5,585 nucleotides of DNA from Syntrophaceae bacterium (GTDB taxonomy: Bacteria > Desulfobacterota > SM23-61): NCBI GenBank assembly GCA_003154025.1, contig PMCE01000174.1, positions 10,967 through 16,551 on the forward strand, given 5' to 3'. The position numbers were made by a program, and so were the translations under genes. The notes under the pieces were generated by a model. It was not told the DNA's origin, made no database searches, and saw only the letters and a list, made by a program, of their open reading frames with translations. Below are positions 1 through 5,544 of the stretch, one piece after another. How positions within the stretch are numbered: position 1 is the stretch's first letter; every line of letters starts with the position of its first letter.

Positions 1-309
1 GTTCGGGCTCTTCTGGCTCGCTCCGTATCGGAAGCCGCACAATACATTGCCGAGAAAGGGATTGCGGAAGAAGGCGCCCCGGCCATCGTTCGACTCATAA
101 CCAAGATCGCCGCACGATTCAGCATACCAGTTTCTGAAAAAGCGGCTGCCCAATCCGTCCCCGTCATTGGCGCTTTCGGGGGTGCGCTTATAAACACCCT
201 GTTCATTGATCACTTTCAAGATATCAGTGAAGGCCACTTTACGGTACGCCGACTGGAAAGAAAATACGGCTTTGAAGTTGTTAAGAAGATTTACGAACAG
301 TTGCCATGA
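1..309 (+). CDS. EcsC family protein, C-terminal part (5' end outside window)
   Basis: The frame is open from the first base and stops at TGA 307-309, giving the last 102 residues of a larger protein. The pattern AAAQSVPVIGAFGGALINT, then FIDHFQDISEGHFTVRRLER and a terminal KYG segment, is typical of the C-terminus of EcsC-family proteins (my recognition; no search run). The VPVIGAFGGALINTLF stretch is small-residue rich and hydrophobic, and could be membrane-associated or amphipathic. The family is named after Bacillus EcsC and its biochemical role is not established. The start lies upstream of the window, so length and intactness cannot be judged. It ends 42 bases before the truncated regulator at 352, in the same frame, so the two could be mistaken for one reading frame but for the TGA. 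Confidence 0.8.
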   Translation, partial: VRALLARSVSEAAQYIAEKGIAEEGAPAIVRLITKIAARFSIPVSEKAAAQSVPVIGAFGGALINTLFIDHFQDISEGHFTVRRLERKYGFEVVKKIYEQLP

Positions 310-351
310 AACTATTTAGTTTTCATCCAGAGACTCCCTCTCCCCTCGCGG

Positions 352-849
352 GTGTTCGACAATCGCATTGAAATCATCAGCCCCGGTCACCTGCCCAACA
401 ACCTGACAGTTGCGAAAATCCGGGCGGGAAATTCCAATATCCGCAATCCCATCCTGGTTTCTTACATGGCCAAGGGCCTTTTGCCTTATCACGGACTCGG
501 CTTCGGCATCAACCGGGCGTTGAATGTTTGGCCTGATATTGACTTCACCGATGATCGGGACGGCTGTTTGTTCACCGCCACGGTTCGCAGAAAACAAGTT
601 GAGGGTTCGGGGGTAAGTGCCGAGATAGACGAGGGTGTGAAGAAAACGACGGGGAAAGCGACGGGGAAAACGCCTGACCTGATTCTTCTGCTGCTCAGTA
701 AGAATTCAGCCGCATCCATCCCTGAATTGGCGGAGAAAACTGAGAAATCGGAAAGAGCTGTTGAACGGGCTATTCGAAAACTAAGAGAAGAAGGGCGAAT
801 CCGTCGAATCGGCCCCGCCAAGGGCGGGCATTGGGAGGTGGTCAAATGA
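352..849 (+). pseudogene. 5'-truncated ATP-binding/winged-helix regulator (AlbA_2/COG2865-like), C-terminal remnant
   Basis: The 165-residue frame opens at GTG 352 directly with FDNRIEIISPGHLPNNLTV, which in this family lies deep inside the protein, in the GHKL-like ATPase portion after the AlbA_2 DNA-binding domain. It continues through NSNIRNPILVSYMAKGLLPY, GLGFGINRAL and DDRDGCLFTATVRRK. The last 60 or so residues (LAEKTEKSERAVERAIRKLREEGRIRRIG) form a winged-helix module of the kind that ends these proteins. Full members are usually around 450-500 residues, so about two thirds is missing. The 42 bases between the EcsC stop and 352 do not encode the expected preceding family residues, so the loss looks like a deletion, not a late start. 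There is no clear Shine-Dalgarno at 352. Its stop overlaps the MNT start (ATGA, 846-849), which suggests an original translationally coupled unit. Such regulators often sit beside MNT/HEPN and other defence-type genes. Confidence 0.75.
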
Positions 850-1162
850 CCTTCACCGAATCCAACACCCTCGAACGGTTAAAGCCGATATTCTCCGGGT
901 CATCAGGGAAAAGCAACCTGAGCTGACCAGTCGGTTCACGGTCCGGCGTATCGGGGTGTTTGGTTCATTTGCCAGAGACAGCGCCGGGCCGGAAAGCGAT
1001 GTGGACATTCTGGTCGAACTGGCAGAACCGACATTTGACCACTACATGGACCTGAAGTTTTTCCTGGAGGAGATCCTGGATAGCCCGGTGGACCTCGTAA
1101 TGGCGGACACGATCAAGCCTCGTCTTAGACCGATCATCGGAAAGGAGGTCGTCTATGCCTAG
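846..1162 (+). pseudogene. MNT-type nucleotidyltransferase, frameshifted near codon 12
   Basis: The main frame carries RRIGVFGSFARDSAGPESD followed by VDILVEL. This is the GSF/DxD signature of minimal nucleotidyltransferases (MntA/KanNT-like), where the two Asp of DVD bind metal. It ends at TAG 1160-1162. No ATG, GTG or TTG lies in this frame upstream of GTG 956, which falls inside the core strand just before GSF and would remove an expected helix. An ATG at 846 overlaps the previous stop and reads MTFTESNTLERL, a natural N-terminus, but in another frame. The frames join if one base is added at 881-883 (TTAAAG to TTAAAAG), giving LERLKADILRVIREK and a normal protein of about 105 residues. It is therefore a single-base-deletion pseudogene, a sequencing error in an A run, or (less likely) a -1 frameshift site. 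MNT proteins usually AMPylate and neutralise a HEPN RNase encoded next door; that partner is cut short here. Confidence 0.8.
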
Positions 1163-1214
1163 GGACCATCGTCTCCCGAAGTATCCTGCCAGGAACTCAC
1201 CGAACGAACGCTAA
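1155..1214 (+). pseudogene. 5' stub of a HEPN-domain partner gene
   Basis: An ATG at 1155 overlaps the MNT stop (ATGCCTAG) and follows a near-perfect Shine-Dalgarno AAGGAGGT at 1142-1149 with five bases of spacing. The frame starts MPRDHRL, the usual opening of HEPN/DUF86 proteins found after MNT genes, then continues with unrelated-looking residues (PKYPARNS) and stops at TAA 1212-1214 after 19 codons. A functional HEPN protein would be about 110-120 residues with an RX4-6H RNase motif, none of which is present before the TPR gene at 1237. I infer a deletion with its left end near 1175. The overlap and strong ribosome binding site are directly visible; the HEPN identity rests on only seven residues plus context. 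Confidence 0.55.
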
Positions 1215-1236
1215 AAACAAAAGGGGAAAAGGAATA

Positions 1237-2142
1237 GTGCCCAATAAAACCAGGGCTAGCGCCCCTTTACCAGCGCACAAGGGGCGGCCACCCAAAGGCG
1301 CGGCCCAGGACCTCGACCTAAGCGGAATTGTCGAACTCGTCGCGCTTTCAGCCAAAGAGCGTGTCGTCAGCTGTCGCCTGCTGGGAACCGACCGAGTCGT
1401 TACGTTTCGCCCAGACCGGATTTGGGAGGTGGTACCCGGCGAAATCCTAACCGTCAAACCCCGCAAGCATCGGCATTACGCCGGCCACCCGTACCTTTCC
1501 GGAGACATTGAATCCACCCGGCTAGACGTGGCCCAACTCGGTCTCGTGCCGCTGCGGCTCGTGGAGGGAGGCATATGGAACCCCAAGCAGCACTACTGGG
1601 GTGAGCAGGATGAACCGATCGAGCAGTGGGCCAAGCCGATCATTGCCTGGGGGCCGAGGCCAGCGTTCCAGATGGAGCAGGTGCTGCCCGGAGCGGAGCC
1701 CGATGATTCGTTTTCGGACCCGATCATCGAGTCCAATGATCTTAAGGAGGCTGGGGATGCCCGAGCAGCCAAGCAAATCCTCATGGATCTCTGCGAGGCC
1801 GACCTGCGTTGCCTCGACGCCCACGCGCACCTCGGCATTTTTTCCTTTGACGCCAGGCCGGAGCACGCTCTCCGCCACTACGAGGTCGGCCTGCGCATCG
1901 GAGAGCTGTCCCTGGGCGATAATTTCGACGGCGAGCTCCATTGGGGGCGCATCGACAACCGGCCGTTTCTGAGATGCATGGAAGGTTACGGATTATGCCT
2001 CTGGCGTCTGGGGCGTTTTGACGAGGCCGGACGCGTCTTTGACCGGATGCTCTGGCTCAATCCCTCGGACAACCAAGGAGTGCGCTTCTGGATTCAGCCG
2101 GTAAAGGCAGGGATGACGTGGGAAAAGGGAAGGGATGCTTAG
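1237..2142 (+). CDS. TPR-containing protein of unknown function
   Basis: This is a 301-residue frame with a GTG start preceded by the purine-rich GGGGAAAAGGA. No signal peptide or membrane segment is visible, so it is probably cytoplasmic. Residues 1-25 are basic and Pro/Ala rich. Residues 30-91 look like a small beta-rich domain (alternating hydrophobic strands with VVSCRLL, RVVTFRP and EILTVKP). Residues 168-230 and 246-279 are helical with TPR-like repeats, the clearest being CMEGYGLCLWRLGRFDEAG followed by a segment ending LNPSDN. The C-terminus is rich in Trp and aromatics (VRFWIQPVKAGMTW). I do not recognise a specific function; TPRs imply protein-protein contacts. The last 87 codons are duplicated downstream at 3086-3355 beyond the vapBC pair. 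The gene begins right after the HEPN stub, so its own upstream region may have been replaced by the deletion. Confidence 0.8.
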   Translation: MPNKTRASAPLPAHKGRPPKGAAQDLDLSGIVELVALSAKERVVSCRLLGTDRVVTFRPDRIWEVVPGEILTVKPRKHRHYAGHPYLSGDIESTRLDVAQLGLVPLRLVEGGIWNPKQHYWGEQDEPIEQWAKPIIAWGPRPAFQMEQVLPGAEPDDSFSDPIIESNDLKEAGDARAAKQILMDLCEADLRCLDAHAHLGIFSFDARPEHALRHYEVGLRIGELSLGDNFDGELHWGRIDNRPFLRCMEGYGLCLWRLGRFDEAGRVFDRMLWLNPSDNQGVRFWIQPVKAGMTWEKGRDA

Positions 2143-2150
2143 GAGAAGCA
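1882..2150. repeat. Left copy of a ~265-bp direct repeat flanking vapBC
   Basis: This stretch aligns without gaps to 3086-3354 at a constant offset of 1204 bases. By hand count, 1882-1935 differs at 11 of 54 positions (about 80% identity), while 1936-2121 differs at only 5 of 186 (about 97%), including a 78-base run (1984-2061) with no difference. Similarity weakens again around the stop codon (TAG 2140-2142 here, TGG at the matching place). The uneven divergence looks like partial gene conversion between two older paralogues. Same-orientation copies could recombine and delete the intervening vapBC. Confidence 0.85.
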
Positions 2151-2225
2151 AGAAGAACAAGGGGTCCCTGCACGGTCCGGCGGCGGTGAACGGATTTCGG
2201 TGTGAATGTTCGCGAAAGGTTTTGC

Positions 2226-2666
2226 TTATGAATTTTTTCGCGCCCTTGCCGGGTCGTAGGCGGGAACGCGGCATTTCTTCGCGGCCCTGGTCAGGGAGGC
2301 GTCCTGCGTGGCGATGGGCAGGCCGAGCCTCATCGCGAGATCCAAATAGGAGGCATCATAGGTAGAAAGTTCATGGGCCCGCGCCAGCGAGACTATTTCC
2401 TTGAGCATTCTTTCCGGAGTTTCCTGTTCGACCGTGATCGGCAGGCTGTTCAGCAGTACGAGGAAGCGAACTACCGAGGCCTCGCTGAGACGCTTTTTCC
2501 GCTCTGCCACGAGCAGGACGTTGCCCACTTCAAGAGGCCAGATCGCTGGCACGAAAGCTTCGCCGGTCTCGAGGCTCTCGAGCACGGCTTCGGCATAGCG
2601 GTTCCCCTCGCTCTCGAAACACCACCCCATGACGACGGAGTTGTCCACGACGAATCGAAGGGACAT
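2226..2666 (-). CDS. vapC: PIN-domain toxin, VapC-like RNase
   Basis: This 146-residue protein has the PIN-domain layout. Acidic active-site residues are D8 in VVDNSVV, E46 in PLEVGN, D104 in YDASYLDLA and D122 in TQDASL; all four expected Mg-binding positions are filled, so it is probably active. VapC toxins are Mg-dependent endoribonucleases that cut tRNA or rRNA and stop translation when the antitoxin is degraded. The start ATG (2664-2666) shares one base with the antitoxin stop (TGATG), the usual coupled arrangement that keeps toxin synthesis tied to the antitoxin. Length is normal to slightly long for VapC (typically 125-145). It converges on the TPR gene with an 83-base gap in which I see no strong terminator hairpin. 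The specific RNA target cannot be read from the sequence. Confidence 0.9.
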   Translation of the reverse strand: MSLRFVVDNSVVMGWCFESEGNRYAEAVLESLETGEAFVPAIWPLEVGNVLLVAERKKRLSEASVVRFLVLLNSLPITVEQETPERMLKEIVSLARAHELSTYDASYLDLAMRLGLPIATQDASLTRAAKKCRVPAYDPARARKNS

Positions 2667-2905
2667 CAGCGCCTTCCTTCCTCGATCATCTCCCGGATCG
2701 AGGGGCCGCCGAGACGGTGATCGCTGCGAAGCCGCTTCAGTTGGTCGATGACCTCCCGCACGGGCTTCTTCTTCGTGGGATTCGCGGGCTGCAGGGTGGC
2801 CACGGGAACTCCGTGTTTGGTGATCGTGATCCGCTCCCCTTTGGCGACCCGCTCCAGGAGTTGGGTAAGGTGGGTTTTCGCTTCGTATGCACCTACGGTT
2901 TCCAT
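2666..2905 (-). CDS. vapB: Phd/YefM-type antitoxin of the VapC pair
   Basis: This 79-residue protein starts METVGAYEAKTHLTQLLERV and continues with GERITITKHGVPVATLQP, the classic N-terminal Phd/YefM DNA-binding fold. The charged C-terminal tail (roughly residues 45-79, ending IREMIEEGRR) would wrap the toxin. I chose ATG 2905 because GGAGG lies five bases upstream; the in-frame ATG at 2917 overlaps that ribosome binding site and would add only four residues. It is the first gene of the pair and overlaps vapC by one base. Such antitoxins repress their own promoter, more strongly as a complex with toxin, consistent with the tandem repeat just upstream at 2922-2943. Confidence 0.9.
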   Translation of the reverse strand: METVGAYEAKTHLTQLLERVAKGERITITKHGVPVATLQPANPTKKKPVREVIDQLKRLRSDHRLGGPSIREMIEEGRR

Positions 2906-2921
2906 CGGTCCCTCCATATAA

Positions 2922-2943
2922 ACCAGTCTAATACCAGTCTAAT
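2922..2943 (-). promoter_or_regulatory. Tandem 11-bp direct repeat, likely vapBC operator
   Basis: Two perfect, adjacent copies of ATTAGACTGGT (minus-strand reading) lie 17 bases upstream of the chosen antitoxin start. An 11-bp period is about one helical turn, so two bound proteins would sit on the same DNA face, fitting autoregulation by a Phd-type antitoxin. Each copy contains TATTAG/TTAGAC elements that could serve as part of -10/-35 boxes, and a possible -35 TTGATT lies at 2964-2959, but no arrangement has ideal spacing. The repeats are directly visible; the operator role is inferred. Confidence 0.6.
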
Positions 2944-3085
2944 ATTTCTCGGCGCAAAAATCAAGTCCTTTCCCCTTTGCGCTCCGCCGGACGATGCGTC
3001 CCGGGACCACCTACCCGTCGCGCAAAATGACGGCATGATCCAGCACCGAGAACCGACCGAATACTCCCCGGGGCGTGCTCGAAAG

Positions 3086-3355
3086 GAAGTTGGCCTACGC
3101 ATCGGAGAAATGTCCCTCGGAAATAACTCCGACGGCGTGCTCCATTGGGGGCGCATCGACAACCGGCCGATTCTGAGATGCATGGAGGGTTACGGATTAT
3201 GCCTCTGGCGTCTGGGGCGTTTTGACGAGGCCGGACGCGTCTTTGACCGGATGCTCTGGCTCAATCCTTCGGACAACCAAGGAGTGCGCTTCTGGATCCA
3301 GCCGGTAAAGGCAGGGATGACATGGGAGGAGGGCAGGGGTGCATGGGAGAGGTAG
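3086..3355 (+). pseudogene. Truncated second copy of the TPR gene (C-terminal 86 codons plus 3)
   Basis: The frame encodes EVGLRIGEMSLG and runs through GRIDNRPILRCMEGYGLCLW to GVRFWIQPVKAGMTWEE, matching residues 216-300 of the 301-residue TPR protein without indels. The original TAG is TGG here, so the frame runs three codons further to TAG 3353-3355. Upstream similarity fades quickly (a weak match around 3066-3085, then none), and the TPR gene's N-terminal domain is absent. An open frame continues upstream through the antitoxin region, but that part is an antisense shadow. There is no ribosome binding site or start at the homologous boundary, so this is most likely a non-functional remnant. 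The intervening 2944-3085 stretch holds only the vapBC promoter region and otherwise unrecognised sequence. Confidence 0.75.
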
Positions 3356-3424
3356 ATGGTTGGGGGATTAGATTGATGGTAACCGTTTAGCGGTTTGAAA
3401 AGGCCTGCCCAGAAATCCCTCCCG

Positions 3425-3447
3425 TCCTCCCTTTTTCAAAGGGAGGA
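3425..3447. terminator. Perfect 10-bp hairpin between convergent genes
   Basis: TCCTCCCTTT and AAAGGGAGGA form an uninterrupted 10-bp stem around a three-base TTC loop. It lies between the + strand TPR remnant and the minus strand hydrolase gene, where a two-way terminator would be useful, but there is no T run of canonical length directly after the stem on either strand. Hairpins of this CCTCCCTTTTTCAAAGGGAGG type resemble dispersed intergenic repeats that I associate with deltaproteobacterial and related genomes, so it may be a copy of such a repeat. Confidence 0.5.
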
Positions 3448-3487
3448 GAGCTTTTCTGCCGGGGGGGATATTCGACCCCATTTCCCC

Positions 3488-3526
3488 CCCCCTCGCCCCG
3501 GCCTTATCCCGTGACGGGAGAGGGGG
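3488..3526. repeat. Imperfect inverted repeat, possible dispersed hairpin element
   Basis: CCCCCTCGC (3488-3496) pairs with GAGAGGGGG (3518-3526) with one mismatch. An alternative smaller hairpin CCCG-TGA-CGGG sits inside at 3508-3518. It lies close beyond the stop of the metallo-hydrolase gene. Part of the right arm, read in reverse complement (CCCTCTCCC), also occurs at 336-344 beside the break point of the truncated regulator, hinting at a dispersed repeat family. Confidence 0.45.
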
Positions 3527-3540
3527 TTTATGTACGATGT

Positions 3541-4170
3541 TTATTGGAGAAAAGGATTATGAAGCCGCTCTTGTTTGATCGTCGAAGTCGGAGCGGCCCC
3601 GTAATTATGGCCCGGCAGGACGATGGTTTCATCGGGGAGGGTTAGCAGCTTGGTTTGAATAGACCGGAGCATGAGCGGCGAGGAACCTCCGGGCAGATCG
3701 GTCCTGCCCACTCCTCCCACGAAAAGCGTGTCTCCCGTAAAGACCATTCCGTCCACATGAATGCAGATGCCCCCCGGCGAATGGCCCGGCGTGTGCAGGA
3801 CCTTTAACGCCAAACTTCCTACCTGGATCACCTCTTCGTCCTTCAACGTCCGGTCGGCGGGCGGGGAGGGGCGCCCTCCGAACATGGCCAGCATGGCTCT
3901 GGGGATTTTGGTCAAGGACGCGGCGTCCATCTCATGGATGAGGATTTGAGCCCCGGTTTTACGCTTCATCTCCTCATTTCCCATCACATGGTCCACGTGG
4001 CCATGGGTATTGAGGATGTACTGGATCTTGACGCGGTTCTCATCCGCCGCGGCCAGAATCCGGTCGGCATCGTCGGCCGGGTCGATGACCAGTCCCAACC
4101 CTCCCCCCTCTTCTCCCAGGAGGTAGGCAAAGACGGCCATGCCGCTCACTTCGAACTGTTTCAGGATCAT
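3541..4170 (-). CDS. Metallo-beta-lactamase-fold hydrolase, glyoxalase II-like
   Basis: This 209-residue, probably cytoplasmic protein has the full metal-binding set: H56, H58, D60 and H61 in THGHVDH, H130 in HTPGHSPGG, D147 in FTGDTLF and H188 in PGHNY. That pattern fits the hydroxyacylglutathione-hydrolase-like branch of the superfamily, which typically holds two metals and hydrolyses thioesters or related substrates. It lacks the C-terminal helical domain of true GloB (about 250 residues), so the substrate is uncertain: glyoxalase II-like, persulfide-related or another small ester are all possible. The ATG at 4170 has AGGAGG four bases upstream. It starts 12 bases after the nth stop, so it is almost certainly co-transcribed with it. 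The next sequence downstream is a hairpin-rich convergent intergenic region. Confidence 0.88.
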   Translation of the reverse strand: MILKQFEVSGMAVFAYLLGEEGGGLGLVIDPADDADRILAAADENRVKIQYILNTHGHVDHVMGNEEMKRKTGAQILIHEMDAASLTKIPRAMLAMFGGRPSPPADRTLKDEEVIQVGSLALKVLHTPGHSPGGICIHVDGMVFTGDTLFVGGVGRTDLPGGSSPLMLRSIQTKLLTLPDETIVLPGHNYGAAPTSTIKQERLHNPFLQ

Positions 4171-4182
4171 TTCGCCTCCTAT

Positions 4183-4824
4183 CTATTCTTTCGCCGAAAC
4201 GTCGATCTTGGGACAGAGTTGGGACACCGGGCACGTGGGGCACTGAGGATTTTTGGCCATGCAAACGTTCCGTCCATGGAAGACGACCTGATGGCAGGCG
4301 AGGGTCCAGCGCTTTTCAGGAATGACCTCCATCAGTTCGAATTCGATCTTATCCGGGTCCTCGGATTTGGCCCATCCCAGCCGGTGGGTGACTCTTTTCA
4401 CATGGGTGTCCACGGCGATGGCCTGCTGGCCGAAGGCATTGCCCAAGATGATGTTGGCGGTTTTCCGGCCGACCCCGGCCAAAGAAGTAAGATTCTCCAG
4501 CGTTCGGGGGACCTCGCCTTTGAATCTCTTGACGATATCCTGGCAGCAGCTGATAATATTCTTGGCCTTATTGTGAAAGAAGCCGGTGGAGCGAATCTCC
4601 TCCTCGAAAGTGTGGGGGTCCGCTTTGGCAAAGTCGGCGGCAGTTCGGTACTTCTTAAAAAGGACCTTGGTGACCCGATTCACCCTTTCGTCCGTGCACT
4701 GGGCGGCCAGGATGGTGGCGATGAGAAGCTGGAGCGGGTTCTGGAAATCCAGGGTCACCCGGGCGTCGGAATACTCCTTCTGCAGGATGTCTAAGACCCT
4801 TGCTACGGTGTCGATCTTCTTCAT
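4183..4824 (-). CDS. nth: Endonuclease III, DNA glycosylase/AP lyase
   Basis: This 213-residue protein is the normal size for Nth. It removes oxidised pyrimidines from DNA and nicks the resulting abasic site in base excision repair. The helix-hairpin-helix LAGVGRKTANIILGNAFG holds the catalytic Lys (K121), and D139 in AVDTHV is the catalytic Asp. Four cysteines at 188, 195, 198 and 204 (C-x6-C-x2-C-x5-C) would bind the [4Fe-4S] cluster. All match the Escherichia coli pattern shifted by one residue, so it should be functional. I chose ATG 4824 (MKKIDTVARVL); the frame is open to 4923, but that extension overlaps the upstream flavin-reductase gene and has no homology-like content. GGAGG sequences lie just before 4824, directly after the upstream stop at 4838-4840. 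It is the middle gene of a three-gene run. Confidence 0.96.
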   Translation of the reverse strand: MKKIDTVARVLDILQKEYSDARVTLDFQNPLQLLIATILAAQCTDERVNRVTKVLFKKYRTAADFAKADPHTFEEEIRSTGFFHNKAKNIISCCQDIVKRFKGEVPRTLENLTSLAGVGRKTANIILGNAFGQQAIAVDTHVKRVTHRLGWAKSEDPDKIEFELMEVIPEKRWTLACHQVVFHGRNVCMAKNPQCPTCPVSQLCPKIDVSAKE

Positions 4825-4837
4825 GGCCTCCCCCTCC

Positions 4838-5311
4838 TCAAAATTCGCCGATATACGTCTTCCCCAAATCCCTGGTCGTAAGAGGAACCTCTTCTCCCCC
4901 CGAGAATACGGATTCAACCTCACCCAGGAAAAGGATATGGTCTCCGGCCTCTGACGTGGAAAAGAGGCGGCATCTCCAGCCGGCCAGGCAGCCCTTGAGG
5001 ATAGGCGCCCGGGATGAATCTCCTGCTTCCCAAAGCTCTTCGGATTGGGCCGGGAGGTCTGGTCCCTTCAGGCGGGCCAAGAGGGCTTTCTGCTCCTTGG
5101 AGAGCAGACTGAGAGAGAAAGCCTGGCTTTCCCGAATCGCCGGGATGGCCCTTCGGTTGTGCCGGAGGGCCACCATCAGGCGGGGCGGCGAGAAAGATAC
5201 CTGGGATACCCAGGATACGATGACCGTATGAAGAGCGGCGCCCTGCCGGGCGGTCAATAGATAAACCCCATAGGGGATGGAGCGAAATGCCGCTACCGTA
5301 TGCGCATCCAA
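4838..5311 (-). CDS. Flavin reductase-like FMN-binding split-barrel protein
   Basis: This 157-residue protein resembles the flavin reductase / FMN-binding split-barrel family. It has IPYGVYLLTA near the N-terminus, a central VSQVSFSPPRLMVALRHNR segment where these proteins contact FMN, and a C-terminal AGDHILFLGEVESV carrying the family's GDH-like motif. Members use NAD(P)H-reduced flavin for electron transfer or act as small flavoproteins; the partner cannot be told from sequence. There is no ATG at the expected N-terminus. TTG at 5311-5309 has GGAGG about six bases upstream (near 5318-5322), making it the best start. It is the first gene of the leftward run and ends 13 bases before nth. Its stop lies immediately before the nth ribosome binding site, implying tight co-translation. 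Confidence 0.85.
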   Translation of the reverse strand: MDAHTVAAFRSIPYGVYLLTARQGAALHTVIVSWVSQVSFSPPRLMVALRHNRRAIPAIRESQAFSLSLLSKEQKALLARLKGPDLPAQSEELWEAGDSSRAPILKGCLAGWRCRLFSTSEAGDHILFLGEVESVFSGGEEVPLTTRDLGKTYIGEF

Positions 5312-5338
5312 CCGATCCCTCCGTTTCTGTTCTTTTCT

Positions 5339-5369
5339 ATTCTAAAGATGAGGGAGAAAGGAAAGTCAA
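5339..5369 (-). promoter_or_regulatory. Candidate sigma-70 promoter for the flavin reductase-nth-hydrolase run
   Basis: On the minus strand, TTGACT (5369-5364) is followed by TAGAAT (5344-5339), each matching five of six consensus bases. The spacer is 19 bases, longer than the usual 17; the alternative -10 TTTAGA (5346-5341) restores 17 but is a weaker box. A start near 5332 would give a leader of about 20 bases ending in the ribosome binding site before TTG 5311. Confidence 0.4.
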
Positions 5370-5399
5370 GGATTTTCTCTCCTCCCCTGAAATGCGGAC

Positions 5400-5427
5400 A
5401 TTAGACCTTCGACCCCAGACATCAGAC
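5400..5427. repeat. Degenerate 7-bp tandem repeat tract, four units
   Basis: Four consecutive heptamers, ATTAGAC, CTTCGAC, CCCAGAC and ATCAGAC, share the form NNNNGAC, with a CCCAGAC-like consensus. The tract lies in a gene-free stretch upstream of the flavin-reductase promoter. It is the reverse complement, by pattern and over a 16-of-17-base core (5411-5427), of the tract at the window end. No gene is visible between 5370 and 5585. Confidence 0.65.
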
Positions 5428-5544
5428 CAAACAGCGAAGATGGCCCCGGAAGGGGGAGGGGCAGCGCAGGGGTGAGCGAATCATGGTTTTCAATCTCCCC
5501 CTTGAACTTCAGCCAGAGAAAAAGTTTCGGATTCTACCGCTTGA

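Noticed and set aside
2143..2225. Possible terminator between the TPR gene and vapC
   Set aside because: I could not find a stable stem followed by a T run on either strand in these 83 bases.
2717..3355. Long + strand open frame of 212 codons spanning the antitoxin and the TPR remnant
   Set aside because: Its first part is antisense to the well-supported antitoxin and its promoter; only the final 270 bases match a real protein, so it is a chance fusion with the remnant.
3934..4794. 286-codon + strand open frame
   Set aside because: It lies antisense across the nth and metallo-hydrolase genes, which carry complete catalytic motifs; it has no recognisable domain and crosses the gene boundary.
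4825..4923. N-terminal extension of endonuclease III to ATG 4923
   Set aside because: The extra 33 residues overlap the flavin-reductase 3' end; MKKIDTVARVL at 4824 has a ribosome binding site and gives the normal family length.
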